The notes under the pieces were generated by a model. The model was not told the origin of the DNA. It did no database searches and saw nothing but the letters and a program-made list of their open reading frames with translations. This document shows positions 51,464-60,095 of a stretch of DNA of 64,000 nucleotides, piece after piece. The translations under genes and the position numbers were made by a program. Within the stretch, counting starts at the first letter, position 1. The number at the start of each line of letters is the position of its first letter. Source of the stretch: Muricauda sp. SCSIO 64092 (GTDB lineage: Bacteria; Bacteroidota; Bacteroidia; Flavobacteriales; Flavobacteriaceae); assembly GCF_023016285.1 (NCBI RefSeq), contig NZ_CP095413.1:4664501-4728500 (forward strand). Reading direction: 5' to 3'.

Positions 51464-53857
51464 ATGGGGGCAAAGTTGAATAATAGTACTCCTAGCAACA
51501 AAAATTTAAAAGAGTATATAAAGGTTTACACCAAGCATATACATTGGTTTGCGCTATCTGCGATTTTTGCTGTTGCCATGGCATTTTTATATATCAGATA
51601 CACCACCCCGCAATACCAGGCGAAAGCCAAAATACAAATATTGGAAGACAAGGGTTCTTCACCTGAACTTAGTCTATTTCAAGAGTTGGATATTTTTTCT
51701 GGGTCCAAAAACAAGGTAGAAGATGAGATTGACATTATTAAATCCAGGGGAAATTTTATCCAAGTGGTAAAAAAACTTGGAATCAATGTAAGGATTATCG
51801 CCCTTGGTAACATAGCTGACACGGAAATATACGTTAAACCACCTTTTAGGATAAACTTTATTTCATCAGATTCAATTATTGATAATTCCACATTCGAGTT
51901 TCTTATAAACTTGAACGATAGTGAGACTTCTTTTGATTTTGGTAAGGAAGAGAATAAATCCTTCAAAACGCTCTCGTTTGGGAAGAATTTCCCATCACCT
52001 ATTGGGGATATTGTGATTACCCCTACGGAGAATTTTAAGTCATACAAAAAGCAAAGGTTCAAAGTAATAGTAAAACCTGTTTTCAAAATTGCGGAGTCAT
52101 ATAAGAAAAAAATTTCTTTGAAGATAGCATCTGAATTTTCCAACATCATAAACATTTCCCTTAATGATCCCATTCAGGAAAAGGCCGAGCAGATTTTACA
52201 GGCGCTCATAGAAACCTACAATCAAAATGCGGTAGATGATAAGAGGGCGATTGCAGATAAAACCTCGGATTTTATAGAAGAAAGGATCAACGATATCTAC
52301 TCCAACCTGGCTGCAGTTGATCAGAGCGCCGAGGATTTCAAGACGGTAAGGGGCTTAACGGATATTTCTTCGCAAGCGAACATTAACTTAAATGTGAGTG
52401 CTGCCAGCCAGCAAGAGCTGGAAAATGCAAAAGTACAATTGAATATTGCAGCCTCCATGAAAGATATTGTTGATAATCAGGGGGATTATGATTTTTTGCC
52501 TTCCAACATAGGGTTGTCCGATCAGTCCATAGCCACTACGACTTCCAAATTCAATCAATTGGTTGCCGAACGAAAACGATTGTTAAAAAGTTCCAATGAG
52601 AAAAATCCGGTTATTGTAAATTTAGATCAGCAACTGGCGGGCTTAAAGCAAAGTATGCAATCAAGCTTGAACAGTATAGAGAATAACCTGAATTTAAAGG
52701 TAAACAACTTAAGTGGTCAGGTATCCCAGCTTAACTCAAGAATTTATTCGGCTCCAAAAAATGAACGTGCGTTAAGGGATATTACAAGAAGACAGCAAAC
52801 TACGGAATCCCTTTATCTTTATCTATTGCAAAAAAGGGAAGAATCACAAATTGCATTTGCTTCGGCGACCCCTAAATCAAAGGTTATAGATTACCCATAT
52901 GGCAACAATAATCAACCCATATCGCCGAATAAGCCCATCATATTTTTGGCATCTTTTATTTTAGGTTTGGCAGTTCCTTTCTCAATTGTCTATTTAATGG
53001 ATTTGATGGATAACAAAATCCATAACAAAGCCAATTTGGAAAAATATACAGGTGATATTCCCGTAATTGCGGAGTTGCCAAAAATACGAAAGAAGGAAGA
53101 TACGCTCATTAAAACAGATGAACGTACGGTATTGGCCGAGTCCTTGAGGATTTTAAGGACAAATTTAGATTACGTACTTAAATCCAAATCATCACAACGA
53201 GATAGGATGGGAAGTTCAATTTTTGTGACATCCAGTGTTCCTGGTGAGGGAAAAACCTTGGTATCCTTCAACTTAGCAATGATTTATGCCAACGCCAACA
53301 AAAAAGTACTTCTAATAGGTGCAGATATAAGAAACCCAAAGATTTATCAGTTCTATAATGCTAAGAATGTGGATAAATTAGTTAAAAAGAAACTGAACAA
53401 AGATAACTTGGGATTAACCGATTTTTTGGTGAATAGGGAATTGGTGCCCAAAGATATTATTTCTTCAATTCTTGCAAACAACCAAACCATTGATATCATT
53501 TTTGCGGGAAAAATACCTCCGAATCCAACGGAGTTGTTAATGAATGAAAGGATGAACGATCTATTCCATGAGGTAAAGGAAAAGTACGATTATATCATTG
53601 TCGATACAGCTCCTTTAATGGTGGTTTCCGATACGCTTCTAATCAGTGGAAATGCCGATTTAACGTTGTACGTCACCAGAGCAGGAATTACCGAAAACAG
53701 TGTCATTGAATTCCCAATTCAATTGCAAAAAGAGGGAAAGCTAAAAGGATTGTCCTTTATTGTGAACGGGGTAAAGAGCGCTAACCTGGGTTATGGAGGA
53801 AAATATGGTTATGGCTATGGAAAATCCACAAAAAAGTGGTATCAACTTTTCGGATAG
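51464..53857 (+). CDS. wzc: Wzc-like polysaccharide co-polymerase / BY tyrosine kinase
   Basis: A 797-residue protein: N-terminal Wzz domain with membrane helix (HWFALSAIFAVAMAFLYIRY), long periplasmic coiled coil (about 270-470), second helix (PIIFLASFILGLAVPFSIVYLMDL) and a cytoplasmic BY-kinase with Walker A SVPGEGKT (Lys597), Walker A' LLIGADIRNPK, Walker B YDYIIVDTAPL, and a tyrosine-rich tail (GYGGKYGYGYGK) for autophosphorylation. It controls chain length and export with Wza and Wzy. The phosphatase expected to reverse it is encoded convergently, 1 bp away. Confidence 0.93.
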   Translation: MGAKLNNSTPSNKNLKEYIKVYTKHIHWFALSAIFAVAMAFLYIRYTTPQYQAKAKIQILEDKGSSPELSLFQELDIFSGSKNKVEDEIDIIKSRGNFIQVVKKLGINVRIIALGNIADTEIYVKPPFRINFISSDSIIDNSTFEFLINLNDSETSFDFGKEENKSFKTLSFGKNFPSPIGDIVITPTENFKSYKKQRFKVIVKPVFKIAESYKKKISLKIASEFSNIINISLNDPIQEKAEQILQALIETYNQNAVDDKRAIADKTSDFIEERINDIYSNLAAVDQSAEDFKTVRGLTDISSQANINLNVSAASQQELENAKVQLNIAASMKDIVDNQGDYDFLPSNIGLSDQSIATTTSKFNQLVAERKRLLKSSNEKNPVIVNLDQQLAGLKQSMQSSLNSIENNLNLKVNNLSGQVSQLNSRIYSAPKNERALRDITRRQQTTESLYLYLLQKREESQIAFASATPKSKVIDYPYGNNNQPISPNKPIIFLASFILGLAVPFSIVYLMDLMDNKIHNKANLEKYTGDIPVIAELPKIRKKEDTLIKTDERTVLAESLRILRTNLDYVLKSKSSQRDRMGSSIFVTSSVPGEGKTLVSFNLAMIYANANKKVLLIGADIRNPKIYQFYNAKNVDKLVKKKLNKDNLGLTDFLVNRELVPKDIISSILANNQTIDIIFAGKIPPNPTELLMNERMNDLFHEVKEKYDYIIVDTAPLMVVSDTLLISGNADLTLYVTRAGITENSVIEFPIQLQKEGKLKGLSFIVNGVKSANLGYGGKYGYGYGKSTKKWYQLFG

Positions 53858-53858
53858 G

Positions 53859-54602
53859 TCAATGCTGAAATAGTTCGGCATTCCGATGCTTAAGGACTTG
53901 AATTTTGTTAATATGGTCTTTCTTTATTTTTATGGACTTGATACCCTTTAAATGCGATAAATTATGGACATCGCTACCTAGAAAGTCATAATTTCCGGTA
54001 TCCAATAACTTCCAAGAAGTCCGTTTGATTTCCTCCCCATAATAACCCCCTAGCGAAAGTAGGTTTAACTGAAATTTGACACCTGCAGACTTGTATTTCA
54101 AATAACCGCTAAAGTCCTTACTAAGATATTGATAGCGCTCAGGGTGTGCTAAAACAGGAAAATATCCAGCGTTTTTTATAAGTTCAATGGAAGCCTCAAA
54201 ATTTATGCTTGGTTGCAGATAGGACATTTCTATCAAGATATGGTCCTTATTTAAGGGGAGTACTTCATTGTTGACCAAGATTTTATCAAAGTTGTCATCA
54301 ATCATGTGTTCCGCGGCATAATTCAGGTTAACACCCGTAAAATCAGTTCCCTTAAGATTTTTTTTGAGCTTTTCATAAGAGGTTCTTATAGTCTCTGGCG
54401 TATTGTCATAGTAATTGCTCATGATGTGTGGTGTACAGATAAAATCCGTTACCCCTATTGCTGCAAACCCTTTGATCAATTCCATTGATTCCCCCACATT
54501 CTTGGCACCATCGTCTATACCGGGTAGAATATGGTTGTGGATATCAATAAAGCCCGCCAAATAATCAACTAAAAACCCTTTCTTGGAGAAAAATGTGAAC
54601 AT
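53859..54602 (-). CDS. PHP-family tyrosine-protein phosphatase (CpsB/YwqE-like)
   Basis: About 247 residues from ATG 54602 (MFTFFSKKGFLVDYLAG); an upstream ATG at 54653 adds an unlikely 17 residues. The metal-binding PHP motifs are FIDIHNHILPGIDDGA at the N-terminus, CTPHIMSNYY, NYAAEHMID, LAHPERYQYL and GSDVHNL near the C-terminus. Such Mn-dependent phosphatases dephosphorylate the tyrosine tail of the cognate BY-kinase, here the Wzc-like protein encoded convergently 1 bp away. Being on the opposite strand, it must be expressed independently of wzc. Confidence 0.88.
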   Translation of the reverse strand: MFTFFSKKGFLVDYLAGFIDIHNHILPGIDDGAKNVGESMELIKGFAAIGVTDFICTPHIMSNYYDNTPETIRTSYEKLKKNLKGTDFTGVNLNYAAEHMIDDNFDKILVNNEVLPLNKDHILIEMSYLQPSINFEASIELIKNAGYFPVLAHPERYQYLSKDFSGYLKYKSAGVKFQLNLLSLGGYYGEEIKRTSWKLLDTGNYDFLGSDVHNLSHLKGIKSIKIKKDHINKIQVLKHRNAELFQH

Positions 54603-54653
54603 GCGTAAAATTTGGAGTACAAATATACACTTCCTTTGCGCTCGGGAGTTCAA

Positions 54654-55084
54654 TTGTGGGATGATACCAATAGTGCAAGGTATTTCGGGTAGCTATCGTT
54701 CTTTCAGTTTGCCATTTCAAAAATAGGAGACCACTGACTCCAAACGGAATAATAGGGTCATGTAGTTCGTGCCGGGCAAAGCGAAGATGGGGTAAGTTCT
54801 TTTTGAACCCTATCTTCCTGTCCCAAAAGGGCAACGGTTTAGGTTGGCCATCGCACTTTCCAATACAAATTCTTTCCCATTGGTCGGCTACCGAAAGGGG
54901 TATGGCATTCATTCATGCGCCCATCTGTTTTGGACCATTAAACACCTTTTTGGTACCATTAGTACCCCAGTTGGGCATTTTACCATCCACCTGGGCAGAT
55001 CCTTCTACTATTTTTAATCGTACTAAGGGGTTTAAAAGCAAATCGAAATCACAAACCACTTAGGATTTTTAAAAACAAGTTTAA
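54654..55084. other. intergenic region with no convincing gene
   Basis: About 430 bases between the phosphatase start and the VOC gene. Open frames on both strands (minus 54912-54565, 115 codons; plus 54803-55063, 86 codons) overlap each other and neither has a recognisable domain or signal. A decayed gene is possible. The promoters of the two flanking divergent genes should lie here. Confidence 0.4.
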
Positions 55085-55573
55085 ATGAGTTCAATACGAC
55101 ATGCGGCCCACCTACATCATCAGTCCTTTTTGGTCAAAGACTTGGAAAGTGAAGCCGCCACGCTGACCAATATCATGGGGGTTACCTTCAATGTTTGGAA
55201 AATAGCACCGGAAATCTGTCTGGTCAATGGGGATTTTAAATCGTATTCATTTAAGGTGGCCATTGCTTCCATTGGCACCAGTAGCCTTGAGCTTATTTCC
55301 CCTTTTACCGGGGAAAGCATTTTAGATCAACATTTGGCAAGTAGGGGGGAAGGCTACCACCATTCGGGAATCTCGTTTTATGACCACAGTGCTTTCATAT
55401 CCGCAAAAAGTGATTTGATCGCTAAAGGTTTCAAACCGATTCAGTACGGGAAAACGGATGCAGCATTTGAGTTTGGGTATTTTCAGTTGCCTACTGCCGG
55501 CATAATTGTAGAACTGCTGTACATGGAAAATATGCCCGAACCGGATTCAATCATTGTAAAACGCAACCTATAA
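55085..55573 (+). CDS. VOC-superfamily (glyoxalase-fold) protein
   Basis: A 162-residue cytoplasmic protein made of two beta-alpha-beta-beta-beta modules: AHLHHQSFLVKDLESEAATLTNIMGV and GYHHSGISFYDHSAFISAKSDLIAKGF ... AGIIVELLYME. The His residues at the module starts and Glu in VELL could bind a divalent metal, as in methylmalonyl-CoA epimerase and dioxygenases of this fold. It precedes the molybdenum hydroxylase genes by 10 bp, so it likely processes a substrate or product of the same pathway. The reaction is unknown. Confidence 0.8.
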   Translation: MSSIRHAAHLHHQSFLVKDLESEAATLTNIMGVTFNVWKIAPEICLVNGDFKSYSFKVAIASIGTSSLELISPFTGESILDQHLASRGEGYHHSGISFYDHSAFISAKSDLIAKGFKPIQYGKTDAAFEFGYFQLPTAGIIVELLYMENMPEPDSIIVKRNL

Positions 55574-55583
55574 AACGAACCCT

Positions 55584-56060
55584 ATGGCCATTATACGACT
55601 CAATGTGAATGGAATTGTCCACGAAAAGGAGATGGACCCCCATATGCCACTGCTCTGGGTGTTAAGGGATATCTTGGGATTGACCGGTACAAAATTTGGC
55701 TGCGGTATTGCCCAATGCGGGGCCTGTACGGTACTTGTTGATGGGAAAGCCGTACGGTCATGTAGTATTAGGGTACAGTCCGCCGTGGACAAAGACATAG
55801 AAACCATTGAAGGGGTAGAAGCTACGCCTTTTCGTTCTTTGCAACAAGCTTGGATCGATGAGCAGGTACCACAATGCGGCTATTGCCAAAGTGGTCAACT
55901 AATGAATGCCATAGGATTTTTAAAAAGCAACCCAAATCCAACGGACGAAGAGATTCTAAATGCAATGTCCGGTAATATCTGTAGATGTGGGACCTATCCC
56001 AGAATTTTAAAGGCGATACAATCGGTAGTGGAACAATCCTCCAAGAACACCGGCATATGA
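55584..56060 (+). CDS. [2Fe-2S] subunit of a molybdenum hydroxylase (IorA-like)
   Basis: A 158-residue protein with two [2Fe-2S] sites typical of the xanthine oxidase family: plant-type CGIAQCGACTVL with a fourth Cys in RSCSIRV, and CGYCQSGQ ... CRCGTYPRI. It carries electrons from the Mo-pterin subunit encoded next, with a 4-bp ATGA overlap. Family context suggests an isoquinoline-1-oxidoreductase or aldehyde-dehydrogenase-type two-subunit enzyme without an FAD subunit, so a cytochrome or quinone is the likely acceptor. It lacks its own Tat signal and probably hitch-hikes on the large subunit. Confidence 0.92.
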   Translation: MAIIRLNVNGIVHEKEMDPHMPLLWVLRDILGLTGTKFGCGIAQCGACTVLVDGKAVRSCSIRVQSAVDKDIETIEGVEATPFRSLQQAWIDEQVPQCGYCQSGQLMNAIGFLKSNPNPTDEEILNAMSGNICRCGTYPRILKAIQSVVEQSSKNTGI

Positions 56061-58267
56061 AAACAATGAACTCCAGAAGGGATTTTTTAAAAAGAACAGG
56101 TTTGGCAAGTGGTGGGTTGGTCATAGGACTGAATTTCCTGCAAAGTTGTGTCAATGAGGTGGTCAATATCCCTGCCAATGCCGCACCTCTGGTCGATTTG
56201 GAAAATGGTTTTCGAGCGCAAGGAGCACTTTCCGTAACGGACTTTTTACAAATAAGGCCGGATGGCAGCGTTTTTTTGAGCCTTACAAAATATGAAATGG
56301 GTCAAGGGGTGAGTACGGGATTGTCCTCTATCCTTGCGGAAGAGCTTGAGGCCGATTGGGAAAAAATCAATGTAAAATACATCAAGTCCTCAGTAAGTGA
56401 ATCCGATATTACCGGAGGGAGTACAAGCACGCTGCTGCACTGGGACCTACTTCGAAAAGCAGGAGCCTTCGCAAAATACCTGTTAATAGCGGCAGCAGCC
56501 AAGGAATGGTCGGTCTACAAAGATCAATGTTATGCCGAAAATGGGTATATCCATCAACATGGAAGTACTGTAAAATTGGGATATGGGGAACTTGTGGGGA
56601 GCGTTGTGGTCCCCGGGAACTATCGGACCCTTTTCGACGAAGTTCCGCTTAAATATCAATCCAAGTTCAAGTTGATCGGCAAAAGCCTGAAAAGCAAAAT
56701 AATTCCTGATATCGTCACAGGAAAACATCCCTTTAGTATTGATGTGCGATTGCCCAATATGAAGTATGCAGCTGTACTTAGATGCCCTGTATTCAAAGGA
56801 AAGCTACTCAGTTTTGACGCCTCCGATGCACTAAAAATACCGGGTGTAGAAAAAGTAGTGGGGATTGAAGGGGTTATTCTGGATCCGGCTACCCATATTA
56901 GGGACGGCGTTGCGGTAATCGCCAATTCCACCTGGGCCGCATTTCAGGGAAAGTTAGCGGTAAAGGCCGAGTGGGATTTGGGCGAAAATGCAAAAATAGA
57001 GCACCAAAAATTTGTTGCCGATTGTCTGGAGCAATTGGATAGCGACAAAGGCACCGAGATTTTGCGAATAGGTAAGAAAATCAACACTTCCAAAATGGAT
57101 GAGATCATTTCATATACCTATGAGTTCCCCTATCAGCACCATGCCTGTATGGAACCCTTAAATGCCACGTCACATTTTAAAGGGGATTCCTGTGAAATGT
57201 GGGTGGGTACACAATCGGCGGACAAAATCATCGCCAACATTGAAAAACACTTGGGAATCCCAAAAGAAAATATAAAGATCAACTGTCATCCCAGTGGAGG
57301 AGGTTTTGGTTTGCGATATTCCTCAGAATATGCGGTGGAATCCATGGTGGTATCCAAGGCAGCCGGCGGTGATTTGGTCAAAATGTGCTATAGTCGGGAA
57401 GATGATCTCAAGTTCGATTATTTGAACCCATTTGAACTCAACAAACACACGGTTGGTATTAAGGATGGTAGGCCACTATTTTGGGATTTTAAGAATGTAA
57501 TGGCCAATTGGGGGGGACTACTGGGTTGGATGTATTATGATATTCCCAACTGTTCTGGAACACAAATAACAGTGGATGGTTTCACCCAGGTCGGCGCATG
57601 GCGATCGGTGATGGCCAATGCAGAAGGCTTTTCCACGGAATGCTTTATGGATGAAGTGGCCCATGAATTGAATAGGGATCCTTTGGAATTTCGGCTCAGC
57701 CTGCTTCCTCGGAACAAAATAGTGGATTTCAGGCACAGTCATAAATGCAACATCAATAGGTTGCGTGGAGCTCTGGAATTGGTGGCGAAAAAAGCGAGGT
57801 GGGGAAAATCGATGCCCGAAGACAGTGCTCAGGGCATAGCAGTCTATCCATATATGCACGGTAATGGCTATGGAGCGGTCGTAGCTGAGGTTTCCATTGC
57901 CAACAATGCAATAAAAGTGACCAAAATTACTGCTTCCATCGACTGTGGCCTGGTCATAAACCCGGACCAGGTAAGGCAACAAATGGGAGGGGGCGTTATA
58001 TGGGCACTATCTGCCATATTTTATGGAGGTACGGAATATGTGAACGGCGTTGTACAGCGCAGCAACTTTCATGATAATCCAGTACTCCGAATCAACGAAA
58101 TCCCTGAAATAGAAGTGCATATTTGTGAAAACGATGAAACCCAACCGTGGGGCGTGGGGGAAATAGCGGGGCCACCCACCTATGCCGCGGTATGCAATGC
58201 CATTTTTGCCGCTACCGGAAAACGAATAAGGAAACTGCCCATCAAAAAGAGCGTACTGGCCTTATGA
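56057..58267 (+). CDS. Tat-exported molybdopterin subunit of a xanthine-dehydrogenase-family hydroxylase (IorB-like)
   Basis: A 736-residue protein starting at ATG 56057, which overlaps the stop of the Fe-S gene; the open frame extends upstream but that part lies inside the previous gene. A twin-arginine signal (SRRDFLKRTG) precedes a hydrophobic stretch. Mo-cofactor motifs are KYEMGQGVSTGL, YQHHACMEPLNA, SGGGFGLRYSSE, GAWRSVMANAEGF and WGVGEIAGPP, whose Glu702 matches the catalytic glutamate of the family. It should hydroxylate an N-heterocycle or oxidise an aldehyde in the periplasm. The substrate is not evident; a VOC gene and an EthD-like gene flank the pair. No XdhC-type maturation gene is present. 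Confidence 0.92.
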   Translation: MKTMNSRRDFLKRTGLASGGLVIGLNFLQSCVNEVVNIPANAAPLVDLENGFRAQGALSVTDFLQIRPDGSVFLSLTKYEMGQGVSTGLSSILAEELEADWEKINVKYIKSSVSESDITGGSTSTLLHWDLLRKAGAFAKYLLIAAAAKEWSVYKDQCYAENGYIHQHGSTVKLGYGELVGSVVVPGNYRTLFDEVPLKYQSKFKLIGKSLKSKIIPDIVTGKHPFSIDVRLPNMKYAAVLRCPVFKGKLLSFDASDALKIPGVEKVVGIEGVILDPATHIRDGVAVIANSTWAAFQGKLAVKAEWDLGENAKIEHQKFVADCLEQLDSDKGTEILRIGKKINTSKMDEIISYTYEFPYQHHACMEPLNATSHFKGDSCEMWVGTQSADKIIANIEKHLGIPKENIKINCHPSGGGFGLRYSSEYAVESMVVSKAAGGDLVKMCYSREDDLKFDYLNPFELNKHTVGIKDGRPLFWDFKNVMANWGGLLGWMYYDIPNCSGTQITVDGFTQVGAWRSVMANAEGFSTECFMDEVAHELNRDPLEFRLSLLPRNKIVDFRHSHKCNINRLRGALELVAKKARWGKSMPEDSAQGIAVYPYMHGNGYGAVVAEVSIANNAIKVTKITASIDCGLVINPDQVRQQMGGGVIWALSAIFYGGTEYVNGVVQRSNFHDNPVLRINEIPEIEVHICENDETQPWGVGEIAGPPTYAAVCNAIFAATGKRIRKLPIKKSVLAL

Positions 58268-58362
58268 ACCTTCTGTTAACATTTAGGGGTTTTTAATAAG
58301 ACTTTGTCTAAATTTAACCAAATAGCCTAGGTATCAGGGAAAAAGGATGGAATGAAAAATTA

Positions 58363-58824
58363 ATGATAAAACCGATGTATATGACCACAAAAATCAAATT
58401 CCTTTCAATAATCTTGGTTTTTACTGCTTTCGCAAGCTGTAAAACGGGCCAACTGAAACACGCATCGGCTCCGGAAATGGGCGGGTTTAAAGTAGCCATA
58501 TTGTATCCAAATGAGGAAAACGTGACCTTTGACATGAACTACTACCAGGAAAAGCACATGCCCATGGTAGCCGGGTTTTTAGGGGAAAATTTAAGATTTT
58601 ATGAAATAGATAAGGGCATAGCGGGCAGGACACCTAATGATAAAGCACCCTTTGTGGCTATTGGGTATTTTTATGTCAAGAATATTGCGGAATATAATGA
58701 AGCCATAGCAAAAAACAGGGAGGCAATCATTAGTGACTTCAAAAATTACACGAATGCCAGACCCACGCTATCAATCAGTGAAATTGTGCAGGTACAACCG
58801 AATCCTGTAAAGGGAAAAGACTGA
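58363..58824 (+). CDS. EthD-like dimeric alpha/beta-barrel lipoprotein
   Basis: A 153-residue protein; ATG 58381 or 58375 may be the true start, giving a lipoprotein signal (FLSIILVFTAFASC). The mature part contains FKVAILYPNEENVTFDMNYYQEKHMPMVAGFLGENLRFYEID and YFYVKNIAEYNEAIAKN, the pattern of EthD/ferredoxin-like stress proteins with a conserved YYxxKHMP. EthD proteins accompany oxidative pathways but their reaction is unclear. A lipoprotein version is notable. It follows the molybdenum hydroxylase by 95 bp and ends at a strong terminator. Confidence 0.72.
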   Translation: MIKPMYMTTKIKFLSIILVFTAFASCKTGQLKHASAPEMGGFKVAILYPNEENVTFDMNYYQEKHMPMVAGFLGENLRFYEIDKGIAGRTPNDKAPFVAIGYFYVKNIAEYNEAIAKNREAIISDFKNYTNARPTLSISEIVQVQPNPVKGKD

Positions 58825-58875
58825 AATTCAGCACCGAACACGGTCCGGTAATGAGCGGAAGTTAAAAACAACGGA

Positions 58876-58910
58876 GGTCCGACTTTACATAAAAGTCGGA
58901 CCTTTCTTTA
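58876..58910 (+). terminator. rho-independent terminator after the EthD-like gene
   Basis: GGTCCGACTTT (58876-58886) and AAAGTCGGACC (58892-58902) form a perfect 11-bp stem with a 5-nt loop, followed by TTTCTTTA. It closes the VOC-hydroxylase-EthD unit. Confidence 0.85.
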
Positions 58911-58927
58911 TCGTGGGACATCAGTAA

Positions 58928-59185
58928 ATCGAAACCTAACTTTGTAAAAGGATGAATTTTGGGCGTAACCAGTGGGGTATTTTAACATGAGTTTTTCGAT
59001 ATTATTTTTTATCAGCCAAAATCCGTCAAATTGAGTGGTTTTTCGTAATGAAATGAAGAAAAATTGTATCGAAATTAGGATTTTGCAAGAAAATTACTTG
59101 CCGGCCTCGCCGGCAAGGTAGGTTTTTCGATACATTTTTGTCATCGCAAAAACACTCAGAATGACTTAATTTTCTTATATCGAAA
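58928..59185. repeat. intergenic zone with alternating ATCGAAA/TTTCGAT motifs and nested inverted repeats
   Basis: Between a terminator and the next gene, ATCGAAA occurs at 58928, 59068 and 59179 and its complement TTTCGAT at 58994 and 59125, alternating in orientation. TGTATCGAAA (59065-59074) and TTTCGATACA (59125-59134) form a 10-bp inverted repeat that encloses a GC-rich stem, CTTGCCGGC/GCCGGCAAG (59097-59117, 3-nt loop). This looks like an interspersed palindromic (REP- or MITE-like) element; no transposase is near. Confidence 0.5.
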
Positions 59186-59196
59186 CTCACGCCATT

Positions 59197-60012
59197 TCAG
59201 ATTTTTCTATATCTAAAATCGCAAATGTCCGCGCCCTTGGCAATGGTCCCGGTCCTGATCATTTCCAAACCTGCCAGGCGGGTCGTAATCTTGTCAACTT
59301 CACAGAGAATGGGACTGTATTGAGATGCTCCATGCTTTAGAAACAGCTTGCAAATTCCACATTCAGAGATGTTTATACCGTATCCCAAACCAAAGGTTTC
59401 CTTTTCATCCGTTACAATATGGGCCCTGAAACCGTCTTCATGCCCTTTGGTTTGAATTCTCTTGTTCAGTTTCCCAACTAGAAATCTTCCAGGAACTGTT
59501 CCAATTAATTTTACGGGTAATTTCTTCACATAGGCCTGTATCCTGTTTTTGGGCCTCACATAGTCCTCTGCAATTCCAATAGCTATCGCTTTGATCTGTG
59601 GATAAGATTCCCCATTTTTTTCAAGCACTTGTATCAAACCCAAAAAGAATGCACAGAAGTCCAAACGCTTGTCCATTGGATTTTTTGAAGTGGCCGCAAA
59701 GGAAACATCTTTTGAGATTTCCTCAAATTTCTTTTCAGTTTGATTATAAAGGGATTTGTAGTGTTGTGGATAGTAGTATTTTAGAATTTTATAAAAGGAT
59801 TTCCTGTATCCAAGAAAATGGGCTTTTTTTAGGAAAACCTTCTTTACGAACCCAAAAAGGACAAGGCCTATTAGCGGGACAAAAAGGATATACCAATTGC
59901 TCCAAATACCCGATTCATAGAGATATCCTGCCACCCCAATAATAATCGACCATTTGAGAACAATGTACCCTATGCCTATCCAAATCAAGGACTTATACTT
60001 CATTTTTGCCAT
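59197..60012 (-). CDS. membrane protein resembling L-2-amino-thiazoline-4-carboxylate hydrolase family
   Basis: A 271-residue protein (ATG 60003 is an alternative start) with two N-terminal hydrophobic segments (about 8-30 and 40-57), followed by a soluble domain. Conserved points are LGYGINISECGICKLFLKHG and the closing block TGTIAKGADICDFRYRK; the latter is characteristic of the ATC hydrolase-like family (PF14196 type). The family is named after one step of cysteine production from DL-ATC, but most members, especially membrane-anchored ones, have no known function. Two Cys in CGIC and one in ADICDF could form an active site. Monocistronic. Confidence 0.6.
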   Translation of the reverse strand: MAKMKYKSLIWIGIGYIVLKWSIIIGVAGYLYESGIWSNWYILFVPLIGLVLFGFVKKVFLKKAHFLGYRKSFYKILKYYYPQHYKSLYNQTEKKFEEISKDVSFAATSKNPMDKRLDFCAFFLGLIQVLEKNGESYPQIKAIAIGIAEDYVRPKNRIQAYVKKLPVKLIGTVPGRFLVGKLNKRIQTKGHEDGFRAHIVTDEKETFGLGYGINISECGICKLFLKHGASQYSPILCEVDKITTRLAGLEMIRTGTIAKGADICDFRYRKI

Positions 60013-60095
60013 CTGAATAAACGAATATACACTACTTCTGTCATTTGGTTTGAGGACCTAAAAGCTACGCGGTTACGTATCCTCCTTCTTCCATC

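Noticed and set aside
55985..56056. Earlier start for the molybdopterin subunit
   Set aside because: It would lie inside the Fe-S subunit gene and displace the Tat signal; the overlapping ATGA start at 56057 fits far better.
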